Positions 37,999-47,781 of a DNA stretch of 64,000 nt are shown here, piece after piece (position 1 is the stretch's first letter; each line of letters starts with the position of its first letter). Position numbers and translations under genes: made by a program. Below the pieces are notes generated by a model. It was not told the DNA's origin and made no database searches. It saw only the letters and a list, made by a program, of their open reading frames with translations. The DNA is taken from positions 1-64,000 of the forward strand of contig MLHP01000011.1 of the NCBI GenBank assembly GCA_001999425.1. Direction: 5' to 3'. This DNA is from Rodentibacter genomosp. 2 (lineage in GTDB: Bacteria > Pseudomonadota > Gammaproteobacteria > Enterobacterales > Pasteurellaceae).

Positions 37999-39970
37999 AC
38001 ACTTTTCGCATCATCAGTAAGAAATAAGTACCGCCCACTAAGGTTGCGACTAATCCCGCGGGAATTTCGTAAGGAAATAAAAGTTGTCGTCCGATCCAGT
38101 CGGCGATCAGCATAATGGTGCTGCCAAGCAGTGCGGAAATCAGTAATTGTTGCCGTGCTTTATACACGCCTAAAAAATGGCTTAAGTGCGGCACAAGCAA
38201 ACCGATAAAGCTCAATGGGCCGATCATGAGTGTGGCAAGTGCGGTTAAAAAGGCACTAAAAATAATCAGTATCCATCGAGTGCGTTTGATGTTCAAACCA
38301 AGGGCTTGTGCTATTGGCGTTTGAAGCGATAATAAATCCAGCCAACGACTAAAAATTAAACTTATCGCCAATAATACTAATGTTAATAGAATAAAGGGTA
38401 TGGCAAGATTCGGATCAGTATTTTGTGTTGACCCCGAAGTCCAGCTGATGAGTTGATTCGCACGTGGATCACCACTGGCAATGGCAAGACGTTGCAGGGT
38501 GTCGAATAGTGCGGAGAGGCTGATCCCTGTTAGTAACACTTTTTCCGGCAGCATTCCATTGCGTTGGTTGATGGTAGCAAGAATTATTAAGGCAATCAAC
38601 GCACCGCTGATACCGGCAAGCCAAAACCAAAGGGGATCTTGGGCGGAGAAGACAAAGAGTAAAACCAAAATTCCCATACTTGCGCCTGATGATACGCCAA
38701 GTAATTCGGGGCTTGCCATTGGATTTAAGGTTAAACGTTGTAATAACACGCCTGCTACGGAAAGCAAAATTCCGGCACAAATGGCGATCAATATGCGTGG
38801 ATAACGTAAGACAAAAATCTCCCAATCAAAGGCATTATCGGGAACGATGAATTTCCATTGTGAATGGAATGCGTCTTTGCCGAGACAAAGCACAACAAGT
38901 AAACTGACCGCAAATAAGACAATAATAAAGCGGGTAAAGTGCGGTTGATATCGGCGAAGTTTTTGAGGGGCAGCGTCTGTCAAACGTCCGCTATGAGGTA
39001 GTGTGCGGAACATCAACCAAAGTAATAACGGTGTGCCAAGCAAAGCGGTGACTGCACCTGTCGGCAGGCTGATTTGATAATAGAAATTGATGATTTGTAA
39101 GGCTAAATCGGTGATCGCTAACAACAATGCACCGATGATAAAGGCTGAGATTAATTGCCAAGTTAAGGTGCGAATTCCCAGTTGGCGTACGATGGTGGAG
39201 GCGGATAATCCCACAAAACCGATCATACCCACCGCACTGACAACGGAAGCGATTAAATAAGCACAGACAGCGACGCCGATAAAACGGAGTTTGCCTACCG
39301 GTACGCCAAGGCTTTTGGCGTTACTGTCATTTAAAGCAAGAATAGTGAGCGGGCGACGTAACGCAAAAATTAGGGCAAAACTCACCGCACTTTGCATCAA
39401 TAATAATTGGCTGTCACGCCAACTTTCTTGGACTAATGAGCCTGCCCCCCATTGTGCCAAACCGCGTGATTCTTCAGGGTAGAACAACATCATCATAGCG
39501 GTGAAAGATCCAAAATACAGGTTTACCACAAGCCCGGCTAAAATCAACAATAACGGTGACATCGTTTTACGCATGGCAAGGGTCATCACTAATAACAAAC
39601 TTAGTGCCGCTCCGACGAGAGCAATAAAGCTTGAACCGTATTCCAGTAAGGTCGGCGCAAAAATAGCGACTAAAAATAGGCTGAATTGTGCACCGCTGTT
39701 AATGCCAAGCGTGCTGTCGGAGGCGAGCGGATTTCCCATGACTTGTTGCAATAATAGACTGGCGAAGGCGAGGCTTCCTCCGGCAAGTAGGGCAATGGTG
39801 ATACGTGGAAGGGTATAGCTTTGTATTAACAATAAATCAAGATTATCGGTAAAATGAAAAAGATCAAAAACACGATACTCAATAGGAAGTTGCACACTCA
39901 ATAAGAAGCCGGTAAGTACAATGAAAATTCCGATTAACACCAGTGTTAAAGACAAACCGCGATTTACCAT
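37997..39970 (-). CDS. fhuB: Ferric hydroxamate importer permease FhuB (fused two-half type)
   Basis: A 657-residue permease made of two homologous halves, each with about ten helices, as in enterobacterial FhuB. Each half has the FecCD pattern: LPRITIALLAGGSLAFASLLLQQVMGNPLA then GMIGFVGLSA in the first, and YPRILIAICAGILLSVAGVLLQRLTLNPMA then IGPLSFIGLLVPH in the second. The start overlaps the fhuD stop by seven bases. It works with FhuC and FhuD to import iron hydroxamates. Confidence 0.93.
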   Translation of the reverse strand: MVNRGLSLTLVLIGIFIVLTGFLLSVQLPIEYRVFDLFHFTDNLDLLLIQSYTLPRITIALLAGGSLAFASLLLQQVMGNPLASDSTLGINSGAQFSLFLVAIFAPTLLEYGSSFIALVGAALSLLLVMTLAMRKTMSPLLLILAGLVVNLYFGSFTAMMMLFYPEESRGLAQWGAGSLVQESWRDSQLLLMQSAVSFALIFALRRPLTILALNDSNAKSLGVPVGKLRFIGVAVCAYLIASVVSAVGMIGFVGLSASTIVRQLGIRTLTWQLISAFIIGALLLAITDLALQIINFYYQISLPTGAVTALLGTPLLLWLMFRTLPHSGRLTDAAPQKLRRYQPHFTRFIIVLFAVSLLVVLCLGKDAFHSQWKFIVPDNAFDWEIFVLRYPRILIAICAGILLSVAGVLLQRLTLNPMASPELLGVSSGASMGILVLLFVFSAQDPLWFWLAGISGALIALIILATINQRNGMLPEKVLLTGISLSALFDTLQRLAIASGDPRANQLISWTSGSTQNTDPNLAIPFILLTLVLLAISLIFSRWLDLLSLQTPIAQALGLNIKRTRWILIIFSAFLTALATLMIGPLSFIGLLVPHLSHFLGVYKARQQLLISALLGSTIMLIADWIGRQLLFPYEIPAGLVATLVGGTYFLLMMRKV

Positions 39971-40854
39971 GTTTCACCGCCCTGTAATAAGCCGTTTGCA
40001 AAAATTGTGATAAAGCGTTCTGCAGAAGGTAAGGCGCCAAATGTCCAAACAGCCGGTAGAATCAAGGGTTCTTTTGCCATTGGTAAATGCTGCCATAAGG
40101 TATTATGCGTGAGTGCCGAGGCAATATTATTCGGATAAGGCTTAATCACCACAAAACGGGTATTTGGAGGTAATTTTGCCAGTTCGGTAATTTCGATATT
40201 TTGAAATCCCCAATCATTCACTTTGTGTGAATAGGCATTTTGAAAGCCAAGTTGCTGAATCACCGCACCGAGCAAACTGTTTTCGCCATAAATGCGTAAA
40301 TGGCGTGTATCAATAAATTGTACCAAAGCCACCGGGCGATCTGTAAAAGGCATTAAGTGCGGTCGATATTCAGCAATTTTTTTCTCATAGTTTTCAAGTA
40401 AGGTTTGTACGGCTTGTGGTTTACCGATAATCCTGCCGATTTCTTGGGTTGCTGCTACGATGTTATGCCAAGCATTTCCTTCTTTATAAAACGCCACGTT
40501 ATAGACTTTTCCATAAGTGGATAATTTATTATTCAACGCTGCATAAAAATGACTATGAATAAAAGTAAGCGGTTGGGCATTTAGGGAATGTGACAAGGTT
40601 GAAATCAGTTCAAAATTAGGTTGTAAACGAATGCCTAAATCAATCGTTGTGTGGGGCAATCGAGGCTCCATCACCCAAGTTTGATAGCTTTTCACATCAC
40701 CCACGGCAAGCGGTGGTTCGCCTAACGCAATTAAGGTTTCCGCCACCGACCAATCTACGGTAGCGTAACCAGCCTGAGATTCGCCGGCTGAGATTTGTAG
40801 GGTACTGAAAAGTGCGGTCAGAATTGTGAGCATTTTTTTTATAAGGTTTGGCAT
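39964..40854 (-). CDS. fhuD: Ferric hydroxamate periplasmic binding protein FhuD
   Basis: A 296-residue periplasmic protein. A signal sequence (about 1-22) leads into GYATVDWSVAETLIALGEPPLAVGDV, the N-lobe of cluster A-III binding proteins. A long backbone helix joins the lobes (NIVAATQEIGRIIGKPQAVQTLL). The C-lobe has ALVQFIDTRHLRIYGENSLLGAVIQQLG, typical of FhuD. It sits between fhuC and fhuB with tight spacing (one base to fhuC, overlap with fhuB). Confidence 0.9.
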   Translation of the reverse strand: MPNLIKKMLTILTALFSTLQISAGESQAGYATVDWSVAETLIALGEPPLAVGDVKSYQTWVMEPRLPHTTIDLGIRLQPNFELISTLSHSLNAQPLTFIHSHFYAALNNKLSTYGKVYNVAFYKEGNAWHNIVAATQEIGRIIGKPQAVQTLLENYEKKIAEYRPHLMPFTDRPVALVQFIDTRHLRIYGENSLLGAVIQQLGFQNAYSHKVNDWGFQNIEITELAKLPPNTRFVVIKPYPNNIASALTHNTLWQHLPMAKEPLILPAVWTFGALPSAERFITIFANGLLQGGETW

Positions 40855-40855
40855 A

Positions 40856-41620
40856 TTAATAAAAGCTCACAGGACGGTGGGTTTCAGGGTGATCAATGAC
40901 ATTGAGCCCAATGCCGTAAATTTGTTGTAATGAGGCGGGATTGACAATATCGTGGGCATTGCCTTGTGCTAATAATTTTCCACTGTGCAAGGCGACTAAA
41001 TGATCACAAAAACGGGTGGCGAGATTGATGTCGTGAATCACAATAACCACGCCAAGGTTTAGTTCACGGCTCAGTTGCTGAATCAGTTGCATCACTTCTA
41101 CCTGATGAGCAATATCTAAGGCGGCTAAAGGTTCGTCAAGTAATAAAAAGCGACTTTCTTGTGCCAATAACATGGCAAGCCAAATTCTCGAACGTTCACC
41201 ACCGGAAAGGGTATCGACTAATTGATCGGCAAATTTTTCGGTGTGGGTCAGTTGCAACGCTTTGGTGACAGCTTGTCTATCCGCCTCTGTTTCACGCCCA
41301 AACAACCCATTCCACGCATAACGTCCCATCGTGATCAATTCTTTTGCTGTCATATTGGTGGCTTGTGGCAAATGTTGCGGTAAATAAGCCACCTGTTTGG
41401 CAAAATCCCGACTATTCCAATGTTGAATGGCACGATTATTTAACAAAATATCACCACTCGAGAGGGATTGCTGTCGTGCCATGAGTTTGATTAATGTTGA
41501 TTTACCAGAACCGTTATGCCCAATTAGCCCATAAACCTTACCGCTTTCAAAAGAAAGGCTTGTGGGGTGGAGTAAGGTACGCTGGGGAATAGAAAATGAA
41601 ACTTGCTGAAGTTGAAACAC
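40856..41620 (-). CDS. fhuC: Ferric hydroxamate importer ATPase FhuC
   Basis: A 254-residue ABC ATPase of the iron-siderophore type. Walker A is [13 protein letters not shown] (about 34-46), the Q-loop is VAYLPQHLPQATNMT, the signature LSGGERSR, Walker B FLLLDEPLAALD, and the H-loop VIVIHDINLATRFCD. The first codon is GTG at 41620 with only a weak upstream ribosome site. First gene of a C-D-B-receptor operon, the same order as fhuCDBA described in Actinobacillus. A Fur-like site lies 42-59 bases upstream. Confidence 0.93.
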   Translation of the reverse strand: MFQLQQVSFSIPQRTLLHPTSLSFESGKVYGLIGHNGSGKSTLIKLMARQQSLSSGDILLNNRAIQHWNSRDFAKQVAYLPQHLPQATNMTAKELITMGRYAWNGLFGRETEADRQAVTKALQLTHTEKFADQLVDTLSGGERSRIWLAMLLAQESRFLLLDEPLAALDIAHQVEVMQLIQQLSRELNLGVVIVIHDINLATRFCDHLVALHSGKLLAQGNAHDIVNPASLQQIYGIGLNVIDHPETHRPVSFY

Positions 41621-41661
41621 AAATTACCCGAGAACAAACAACAAAATTGGTTTTATTCTAT

Positions 41662-41679
41662 GTGAAAATTATTCTTATT
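41662..41679. promoter_or_regulatory. Possible Fur box upstream of fhuC
   Basis: On the fhuC strand, AATAAGAATAATTTTCAC gives partial agreement (about 11 of 19 in the aligned window) with the Fur consensus, built on AATAAGAATAATT-like hexamers. Position before an iron-uptake operon supports it; sequence match alone is modest. Confidence 0.4.
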
Positions 41680-41697
41680 TCAACTTCTCCATATCAC

Positions 41698-43158
41698 TCA
41701 CAGCAATGGACTGAATAAAAAGAACAAGCGTTCAATAATGCGGTTATAGAATGGTCGGGATAGCCATTTTTCTCTGTCTAGACGGTCTGAATTTGCGATA
41801 TAGCTATCATGTAAAATCGAGACTTCATTGGCAAAGGCAAGATCTTCTACGGCAAGAGCTAGTTCAAAATTTAAGAAGAAACTGCGTAAATCCATGTTCA
41901 TTGTACCGACTAAGGTGAGTTTGTTATCAATAAGAACGCTTTTGGTGTGTAATAAACCTGCTTTAAATTCATAGATTTTCACGCCGGCAGCAAGGAGATC
42001 GTCAAAAAAAATACGGCTTGCCCAGCCCACCATCAGGGAATCGTTTTTCTTCGGTAGAATAATTGAAACCTCTACGCCCCGTAAGGCGGCAATGCGTAAC
42101 GCTTCGGCAATACTGTGGCTTGGCACGAAATAGGGAGAAGTGATGACAATGCTTTGTCTTGCAGCATAAATTGCCAAAGCTAAACTTTGTGGTGCCAGAT
42201 CATCGGGGAATGCCGGGCCGGTGGCGATAACTTGAACGGAGTGTGTGTCATAATCATCAGTTGGTACAAGCGGACAATTTGGTAAAAATAATGGTAATTC
42301 AACGCCGGTTTCAATTTCCCAATCCCAAGCGTGTAGGCTGTTTAACACGGTCGAAACGGCACCGTTAACCCGCACCATAATATCGACCCAATTTCCGACT
42401 TTGCTATTTTGTTTGAAAAAGGCAGGATCCACCATATTCATGCTGCCGGTGTAGGAAATTTGATTGTCAATAACAATGATTTTTCGATGTTGGCGCAAAT
42501 CAATCCGACTAAAAAACATCCTAAATAGATTGACATAAAGGGTTTCGACAATTTCGATGCCTTGTTTGCGTAACGCCCGACATTCTTTACTTTTTAGAAA
42601 GGGGCGACTTCCTACGGAATCCAATAAAATGCGGATTTCTACCCCACGCTGTTTGGCATCCAACAAGGCTTGGCTTACTTTTTCTATCATGCCTTTGTTC
42701 GACCAAATATAAAAAACCATATTAATGGAATACTGTGCTTGTCGAATATCCTTGATCAGATGGTGAATAATGCTTTCGGGGGTGTCTAGAATATGCAATT
42801 CATTGCCTTTGATACAAGGAATGCCGAGACGTTGATAATTCAGATCAAAGAGCGGTCGGTATTGTAGATTTTTTGGCATACCGACAAGCGAAGATTGTTG
42901 TGATAAATGAGCCAACCATTCACTATATTTCGGGTGTAATGTTTTGAACGCCTTAGCACGTTTTGTACCTAATTTTATCTCGCCAAAAACCAAATAGGCA
43001 GCGACACCGATAAGTGGCACTAAATAAATGATCATCAGCCAAGAAAGAGTGGCAGAAACCGCTTGTTTTTTTACGAGTAAACGCAAAGTAACAGAAATTA
43101 CTGATACCCAAACTATGATTGGGACAAGATAAACCAGTATAATATGTTCAAAACTCAT
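41698..43158 (-). CDS. cls: Cardiolipin synthase
   Basis: A 486-residue inner-membrane phospholipase-D-type enzyme that joins two phosphatidylglycerols. Two N-terminal helices (about 5-27, 38-58) precede two HKD motifs: QHRKIIVIDNQISYTGSMN (about 225) and LHTKSVLIDNKLTLVGTMNMD (about 400). Length is that of ClsA (486 in E. coli). The promoter region overlaps that of the divergent pseudouridine synthase, leaving only 18 bases between start codons. Confidence 0.93.
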   Translation of the reverse strand: MSFEHIILVYLVPIIVWVSVISVTLRLLVKKQAVSATLSWLMIIYLVPLIGVAAYLVFGEIKLGTKRAKAFKTLHPKYSEWLAHLSQQSSLVGMPKNLQYRPLFDLNYQRLGIPCIKGNELHILDTPESIIHHLIKDIRQAQYSINMVFYIWSNKGMIEKVSQALLDAKQRGVEIRILLDSVGSRPFLKSKECRALRKQGIEIVETLYVNLFRMFFSRIDLRQHRKIIVIDNQISYTGSMNMVDPAFFKQNSKVGNWVDIMVRVNGAVSTVLNSLHAWDWEIETGVELPLFLPNCPLVPTDDYDTHSVQVIATGPAFPDDLAPQSLALAIYAARQSIVITSPYFVPSHSIAEALRIAALRGVEVSIILPKKNDSLMVGWASRIFFDDLLAAGVKIYEFKAGLLHTKSVLIDNKLTLVGTMNMDLRSFFLNFELALAVEDLAFANEVSILHDSYIANSDRLDREKWLSRPFYNRIIERLFFLFSPLL

Positions 43159-43176
43159 AAAATTTTAACCGCACTT

Positions 43177-43857
43177 ATGGAATTCGAGATTCTTTATCAA
43201 CACCGTGATTTTATCATTATTTATAAACCTTGTGGCGTAAGCGTGCATAAAGATCAGGAAACCGTTGGTCTAACCACGCAAGTGGCGAATCAACTCGGTA
43301 TGGCACAAGTATGGTTGCTACATCGATTGGATAAAGTCACTTCAGGATTATTAATTCTTGCCTTAAAGGCAGAAAGTGCGGCTGAATTTTCGCGACTTTT
43401 TGCCGAACATAAAATGCAGAAAACCTACCTCGCATTAAGCCATCAAAAACCGAAAAAGAAACAAGGTCGGATTATCGGTGATATGAAAAAAGCCCGTAAT
43501 GGTGCGTGGAAACTTTGCCAAAGCAAAGAAAATCCTGCGATTACCCAATTTGAAAGCGTTAGTTGCGAACCGAATTTACGTTTGTTTATTCTCAAACCCC
43601 AAACCGGCAAAACCCATCAATTACGGGTCGCCATGAAAAGCTTGGGCAGCCCGATTTTAGGCGATGATCTCTATGGCAAAAACGCGGCTGAAATTGACCG
43701 CACTTATTTGCACGCCGCAAGGTTAGAATTTGAATTTCACGGTGAGAAATTTGATGTGAAAGCAATGCCGAAAGAAGGGGAATGGTGGCAAAAGGAAACT
43801 GTGATAGCAAAAATAAATGAAAACCCATTTTTCGGAAAGGGTAAAATCCCTGTATAA
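43177..43857 (+). CDS. RluA-family pseudouridine synthase-like protein (TIGR01621 type)
   Basis: A 226-residue protein without an S4 domain. The catalytic Asp lies in WLLHRLDKVTSGLLILAL (about 50-68), the family hallmark. Also present are YLALSHQKPKKKQGRI, LRLFILKPQTGKTHQLRVAMKSLGSPILGD and the terminal YLHAARLEF. It should isomerise uridine in an RNA, target unknown. I start at ATG 43177; the upstream extension to 43144 would overlap cls. An uptake core ends right before this ATG. xthA follows after 31 bases. Confidence 0.82.
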   Translation: MEFEILYQHRDFIIIYKPCGVSVHKDQETVGLTTQVANQLGMAQVWLLHRLDKVTSGLLILALKAESAAEFSRLFAEHKMQKTYLALSHQKPKKKQGRIIGDMKKARNGAWKLCQSKENPAITQFESVSCEPNLRLFILKPQTGKTHQLRVAMKSLGSPILGDDLYGKNAAEIDRTYLHAARLEFEFHGEKFDVKAMPKEGEWWQKETVIAKINENPFFGKGKIPV

Positions 43858-43888
43858 TATCTCGCAATTTTTATAAACAGGAACTTAA

Positions 43889-44692
43889 ATGAAATTTATC
43901 TCTTTTAATATTAATGGGTTGCGTGCTCGTCCTCATCAACTGGAGGCGGTGATTGAAAAATACCAACCGGATGTGATTGGTTTGCAGGAAATTAAAGTGG
44001 CGGATGAGGCTTTTCCTTATGAAATCACGGAAAATTTGGGCTATCACGTATTTCATCACGGGCAAAAAGGGCATTATGGTGTGGCGTTATTGACCAAACA
44101 AGAGCCGAAAGCCGTTCGCCGTGGTTTCCCAACGGATAATGAAGATGCGCAAAAACGTATTATTATGGCGGATTTGGAAACGGATTTTGGTTTATTGACG
44201 GTGATTAATGGCTATTTCCCGCAAGGCGAGAGCCGCACCCACGAAACCAAATTTCCGGCAAAAGAAAAGTTTTATGCGGATTTACAACGTTATTTAGAAC
44301 AAGATCATGATAAAGCCAATCCGATTTTAATTATGGGGGATATGAATATTAGCCCGACAGATTTAGATATTGGCATTGGTGAGGAAAATCGCAAGCGTTG
44401 GTTACGTACCGGAAAATGTTCTTTCTTGCCTGAAGAACGTGAATGGTATCAGCGTTTATATGATTATGGCTTAGAGGACAGTTTCCGCAAATTGAACCCG
44501 ACAGAAAATGATAAATTCTCGTGGTTTGATTACCGTTCAAAAGGCTTTGATGATAATCGTGGTTTACGTATTGATCATATTTTGGTTAATCAACCATTAG
44601 CGAAACACTGTGTTGATGCCGGCATTGCTTTGGATATTCGGGAAATGGAAAAGCCTTCCGATCACGCACCAATTTGGGCGGAATTTAAATAG
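43889..44692 (+). CDS. xthA: Exodeoxyribonuclease III
   Basis: A 267-residue AP endonuclease/3'-5' exonuclease for base-excision repair. EEP-fold motifs in order: [19 protein letters not shown] (Asn for metal), [10 protein letters not shown] (metal Glu), [30 protein letters not shown] (Asp/Asn), [24 protein letters not shown], and the end [13 protein letters not shown] with its catalytic His. Length matches E. coli (268). It is followed after nine bases by the TIGR01619 gene, a pairing also seen in H. influenzae. Confidence 0.96.
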   Translation: MKFISFNINGLRARPHQLEAVIEKYQPDVIGLQEIKVADEAFPYEITENLGYHVFHHGQKGHYGVALLTKQEPKAVRRGFPTDNEDAQKRIIMADLETDFGLLTVINGYFPQGESRTHETKFPAKEKFYADLQRYLEQDHDKANPILIMGDMNISPTDLDIGIGEENRKRWLRTGKCSFLPEEREWYQRLYDYGLEDSFRKLNPTENDKFSWFDYRSKGFDDNRGLRIDHILVNQPLAKHCVDAGIALDIREMEKPSDHAPIWAEFK

Positions 44693-44701
44693 GAATAAAT
44701 T

Positions 44702-45475
44702 ATGGATATGGCAAATTGGCAGAATTATCGTTCCAGTGTGAATGATATGCCTGCCGTGTTTACCGCAAACATTGAAAATATCGATCGATTTCATGGTAAT
44801 AATTGCAATAAAATTGTGCAATTTGCCATTAATTATGAGAGTGATGAGAGTGGGCTTCCGTCAGAGGAAGAATACGATAAACTTATTAATCGTATATTCA
44901 AAATTTTGGCACAATTGACCGCACTTCCGAATGTGTTTTTTGCCGGACATTTTATTTGTAACGGGCAGGCTAAAATGCATTTCTATTGTGAACATTCGGA
45001 GATTTTGATTGAGACGTTATCACAAATTGATTTTGTGGAAGAGGTGGGTGTTCAAGAGGATCCAAATTGGGATATTTATTTTGATTTTTTACTTGCGTCA
45101 CCACTTGAGATAAAAATGAATGCTACCGAAGAATTGTTAGGTTTACTGCAAAGTAAAGGGCGTGATTTAAGTGATACTTATCTGGTAGAACATAGTTTTC
45201 ATTTTGATGAAGAACAGAAAATGTTTCCTTTTATGGATGAATTGAGTTTAGCTGATCATTCCTTTTCCACATTGCAATATTCCGCACAACCTATTCAGTT
45301 TAATGAAGATGATGAGCCTTATTATTTAGTGAAACTTGAGCAAGAACTCCCCCTTGATAATGGCGAGATTTTTGAACAAGTCGAAAAATTTGAAAAATTA
45401 GCCCAACAATTTATGGGAGATTATATTGGTTGGGAATGCGATAGTCTGATGGATGATAGTAAGCAATTAAATTGA
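44702..45475 (+). CDS. Conserved hypothetical protein, TIGR01619/DUF695 type
   Basis: A 257-residue soluble, acidic protein. The first half (about 10-135) looks like DUF695: [62 protein letters not shown]. The second half resembles the regulator-of-RNase-E-like fold seen beside DUF695 ([36 protein letters not shown]). This layout is known from the H. influenzae neighbour of xthA, without known function. Ribosome site AGGAAT; likely co-transcribed with xthA. Confidence 0.7.
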   Translation: MDMANWQNYRSSVNDMPAVFTANIENIDRFHGNNCNKIVQFAINYESDESGLPSEEEYDKLINRIFKILAQLTALPNVFFAGHFICNGQAKMHFYCEHSEILIETLSQIDFVEEVGVQEDPNWDIYFDFLLASPLEIKMNATEELLGLLQSKGRDLSDTYLVEHSFHFDEEQKMFPFMDELSLADHSFSTLQYSAQPIQFNEDDEPYYLVKLEQELPLDNGEIFEQVEKFEKLAQQFMGDYIGWECDSLMDDSKQLN

Positions 45476-45480
45476 TGTGC

Positions 45481-45567
45481 TTTGTAGGGACACACTGCGT
45501 GTGTCCACTTATAACATATTGAAATAATTTGATTTTATAACGGACACACGCAGTGTATCCCTACAAA
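45481..45567. repeat. Nested-palindrome intergenic element
   Basis: Two 26-base arms (45481-45506 and 45542-45567) are inverted copies with one mismatch and a 35-base A+T-rich centre. Each arm is itself a palindrome: GGACACAC-TGC-GTGTGTCC on the left (8-base perfect stem) and a 7-of-8 version on the right. The element can fold as one long hairpin or as two small ones. It begins six bases after the upstream stop. It resembles small non-autonomous repeats (MITE-like), but no second copy is in this window. Confidence 0.7.
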
Positions 45568-45605
45568 ATAAATACAAATTGAATTTGTATAAGCTAATGC
45601 TGGGA

Positions 45606-46268
45606 TTATTCTACCCAAGTGACAATTTCACCCATCGTTTTGCGGGATTTTTTCGCTATATCACGGGCGCGGTAGCCAAATGTGGCGGCAACGGATACGC
45701 CATATTCATTCGGATCAAATAATCCTTCTTCAGCAAGTGCTTGGTTCATTAAGTCATAAGGAAAACCTTCAATCGGGCAGGAATCAATTCCCATCGCCGC
45801 CGCACCAGTCAGCATATTGGCAAGGGCGATGTAAGTTTGTTTACTACACCAGTCGAATAAAGTGCGGTCACTTTCCAGCAATTTCATATCGTTTTCTTGC
45901 AAGGTTTTATATTTTGCTAAGGCTTGTTGTTGCTGTTCTGCCGTCAGCCCTTTACGAACCATTACATCAGTAAAAAACGGGCTATCATAACGCGCGTTTT
46001 TCTTAGCCAGTAAAACCACGACATGGCTACAATTATCCAACTGATTCATCATACCCCAGCTAAATGGCTTGATTTTATCTCTTAATGCTTTGTTTTGAAT
46101 TACTAAGAATTTCCAAGGTTCCGAGCCCACAGAACTAGGGGAAAGGCGTGCACATTCCAAAATAGCATGGAAATCTTCGTCACTGATTTTCTTACTCGGA
46201 TCGTAATAACGGGTTGAGCTGCGTTGATTGAATAATTCAATAATTTCTTGAGCAGTAAGTTTTACCAT
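45606..46268 (-). CDS. NAD(P)H nitroreductase, NfsB-like
   Basis: A 220-residue flavoprotein of the NfsB/FMN reductase group. FMN contacts are seen in FNQRSSTRYYDPSKK (N-terminal Arg-Ser), LSPSSVGSEPWKFLVI, and the C-terminal FGYRARDIAKKSRKTM. GAAAMGIDSCPIEGF is the conserved flavin/nicotinamide loop. It reduces nitroaromatics or quinones in the family; the natural substrate is open. The ribosome site GAGGAAAA is good. A single gene between the palindrome element and scrB. Confidence 0.85.
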   Translation of the reverse strand: MVKLTAQEIIELFNQRSSTRYYDPSKKISDEDFHAILECARLSPSSVGSEPWKFLVIQNKALRDKIKPFSWGMMNQLDNCSHVVVLLAKKNARYDSPFFTDVMVRKGLTAEQQQQALAKYKTLQENDMKLLESDRTLFDWCSKQTYIALANMLTGAAAMGIDSCPIEGFPYDLMNQALAEEGLFDPNEYGVSVAATFGYRARDIAKKSRKTMGEIVTWVE

Positions 46269-46319
46269 ATTTTCCTCTCTATTAAGTTTCTCTATTTGCT
46301 GATTTTGATTAGCGGTGAG

Positions 46320-47774
46320 CTAAACATAGTCGATTTGTTTCGGAAAGCCAAGTTCAATATCTAAAGTGCGGTCTGTTACAACAACATTTTGTCGATTTGC
46401 AATAAAGAAGCGTGATGTCATCACTTTCTCTCCATTATTTAAGAAAATTTCTATAATCGAACGATCAAAGAAAATTTCCACCGTGCGAAGATCAGCGATT
46501 TCACAATAACGTTTCGTGCCAAATTTCTCCATTAATTCCGTTTGTTCGGATTGACTGCGATCTAAACAAATTAAACCGTTTTGATAGGATAACGCCAAGG
46601 TTTCGCCTTTTTCATTGGTAAAGAAAGATAATTTGAACGGCTGATTTTCTGCATCAAATTTCAAATAGGCACGCTCTAAATGTTCAATCGTGCTTTTTTG
46701 TTGTAGGGTTTGTGCGGAAAGTGCGGTCATATTTTCATAAATTTTGGCAATCGGGCGTTGATATAACCGATTGTTTTCAATACGCACTTCGCGTGGCATT
46801 GTAAGGGCGGAATGCCATTTAAATTTATCTGTCGGATAAGTCAAATCCGGTAAGCCAATCCAACCAAACATAATTGTACTTTCTTTATTTTCTAGACCGG
46901 CAAAAGTTTGTGGGGCGTAGAAATCAAAACCTTGATCCAGTTCGTCAATATGTTCCGAGAGCAATGTATTATCCTTTAGTTGCCCAAGAGCATAAGTCGC
47001 GTGATAGTTATTTTGGAATTGATGGGCTTCACGATCTTTACCTTGCGGCGACCAAATAAACATATCTTTATCCGCCAATTTCAGTAAATCTGGGCATTCC
47101 CACATAAATACATTGTGATTATTAAAAGCAGGAATAGACAGTTCACCGATTAAGCGTGGTGTATCATCTAAGTGATCCATTTCAAAAATAATTGCTGTAC
47201 CGGTAAGATTTTCCCGTTGTGCACCACAAACAAAACGAATTTTCCCTTCTTTTGTTAAATAAGGTTTGGGATCGCGTACATGTTCTGTATAACCTTTTGG
47301 GGCATTTTCGATTAATGGGCGTTTGCTAAGTAATCTGCCATCTAAATCAAAAATTGCTAGATTTTGATAAGGCACACGTTGGTTATCCGTTGTGCGGCGA
47401 GTATTGCCGGTATAGAACATGGCTAATTTATCGCCGACTTTTAATGCACCGCCGGAATAACAACCATGGGATTCAAATAATTCACAAGGAATTAAATTAT
47501 CGGCGGTTTGGTAAGTTTGGAAATCATGGGTGATGAAATGTTTCCAATGTTTCATTCCGTGTATGGCGTCAAAAGGAAACCATTGATAAAAAAGGTGATA
47601 TTTTTCGCCATCAAAAATAAGTCCATTCGGATCGTTTAGTAGTCCGGTGGGGGGCGCAAGATGATAAGTCGGGTAGAAATATTTATCACTCTCGACTGTT
47701 TTACGTATCGTATCAAGTTCACCTTGTTCTGCTGCAAGAATACTTTTGTATTTGCCGTTATTGAAAATAATCAT
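46320..47774 (-). CDS. scrB: Sucrose-6-phosphate hydrolase (GH32)
   Basis: A 484-residue beta-fructosidase that splits sucrose 6-phosphate into glucose 6-phosphate and fructose. The catalytic nucleophile is in LNDPNGLIFDGEKYHLFYQWFP (residues about 48-69). The RDPK motif lies in HVRDPKPYL, and the acid/base Glu in WECPDLL. A beta-sandwich C-domain follows, with RTVEIFFDRSIIEIFLNNGE. I start at ATG 47774, with TAGGAC upstream from the gst stop; nine extra codons upstream would overlap gst. It is coupled to gst and follows scrK. Confidence 0.93.
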   Translation of the reverse strand: MIIFNNGKYKSILAAEQGELDTIRKTVESDKYFYPTYHLAPPTGLLNDPNGLIFDGEKYHLFYQWFPFDAIHGMKHWKHFITHDFQTYQTADNLIPCELFESHGCYSGGALKVGDKLAMFYTGNTRRTTDNQRVPYQNLAIFDLDGRLLSKRPLIENAPKGYTEHVRDPKPYLTKEGKIRFVCGAQRENLTGTAIIFEMDHLDDTPRLIGELSIPAFNNHNVFMWECPDLLKLADKDMFIWSPQGKDREAHQFQNNYHATYALGQLKDNTLLSEHIDELDQGFDFYAPQTFAGLENKESTIMFGWIGLPDLTYPTDKFKWHSALTMPREVRIENNRLYQRPIAKIYENMTALSAQTLQQKSTIEHLERAYLKFDAENQPFKLSFFTNEKGETLALSYQNGLICLDRSQSEQTELMEKFGTKRYCEIADLRTVEIFFDRSIIEIFLNNGEKVMTSRFFIANRQNVVVTDRTLDIELGFPKQIDYV

Positions 47775-47781
47775 TGTTGTC

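Noticed and set aside
45481..45567. CRISPR array
   Set aside because: Only two inverted (not direct) copies, no spacers and no cas genes anywhere in the window.
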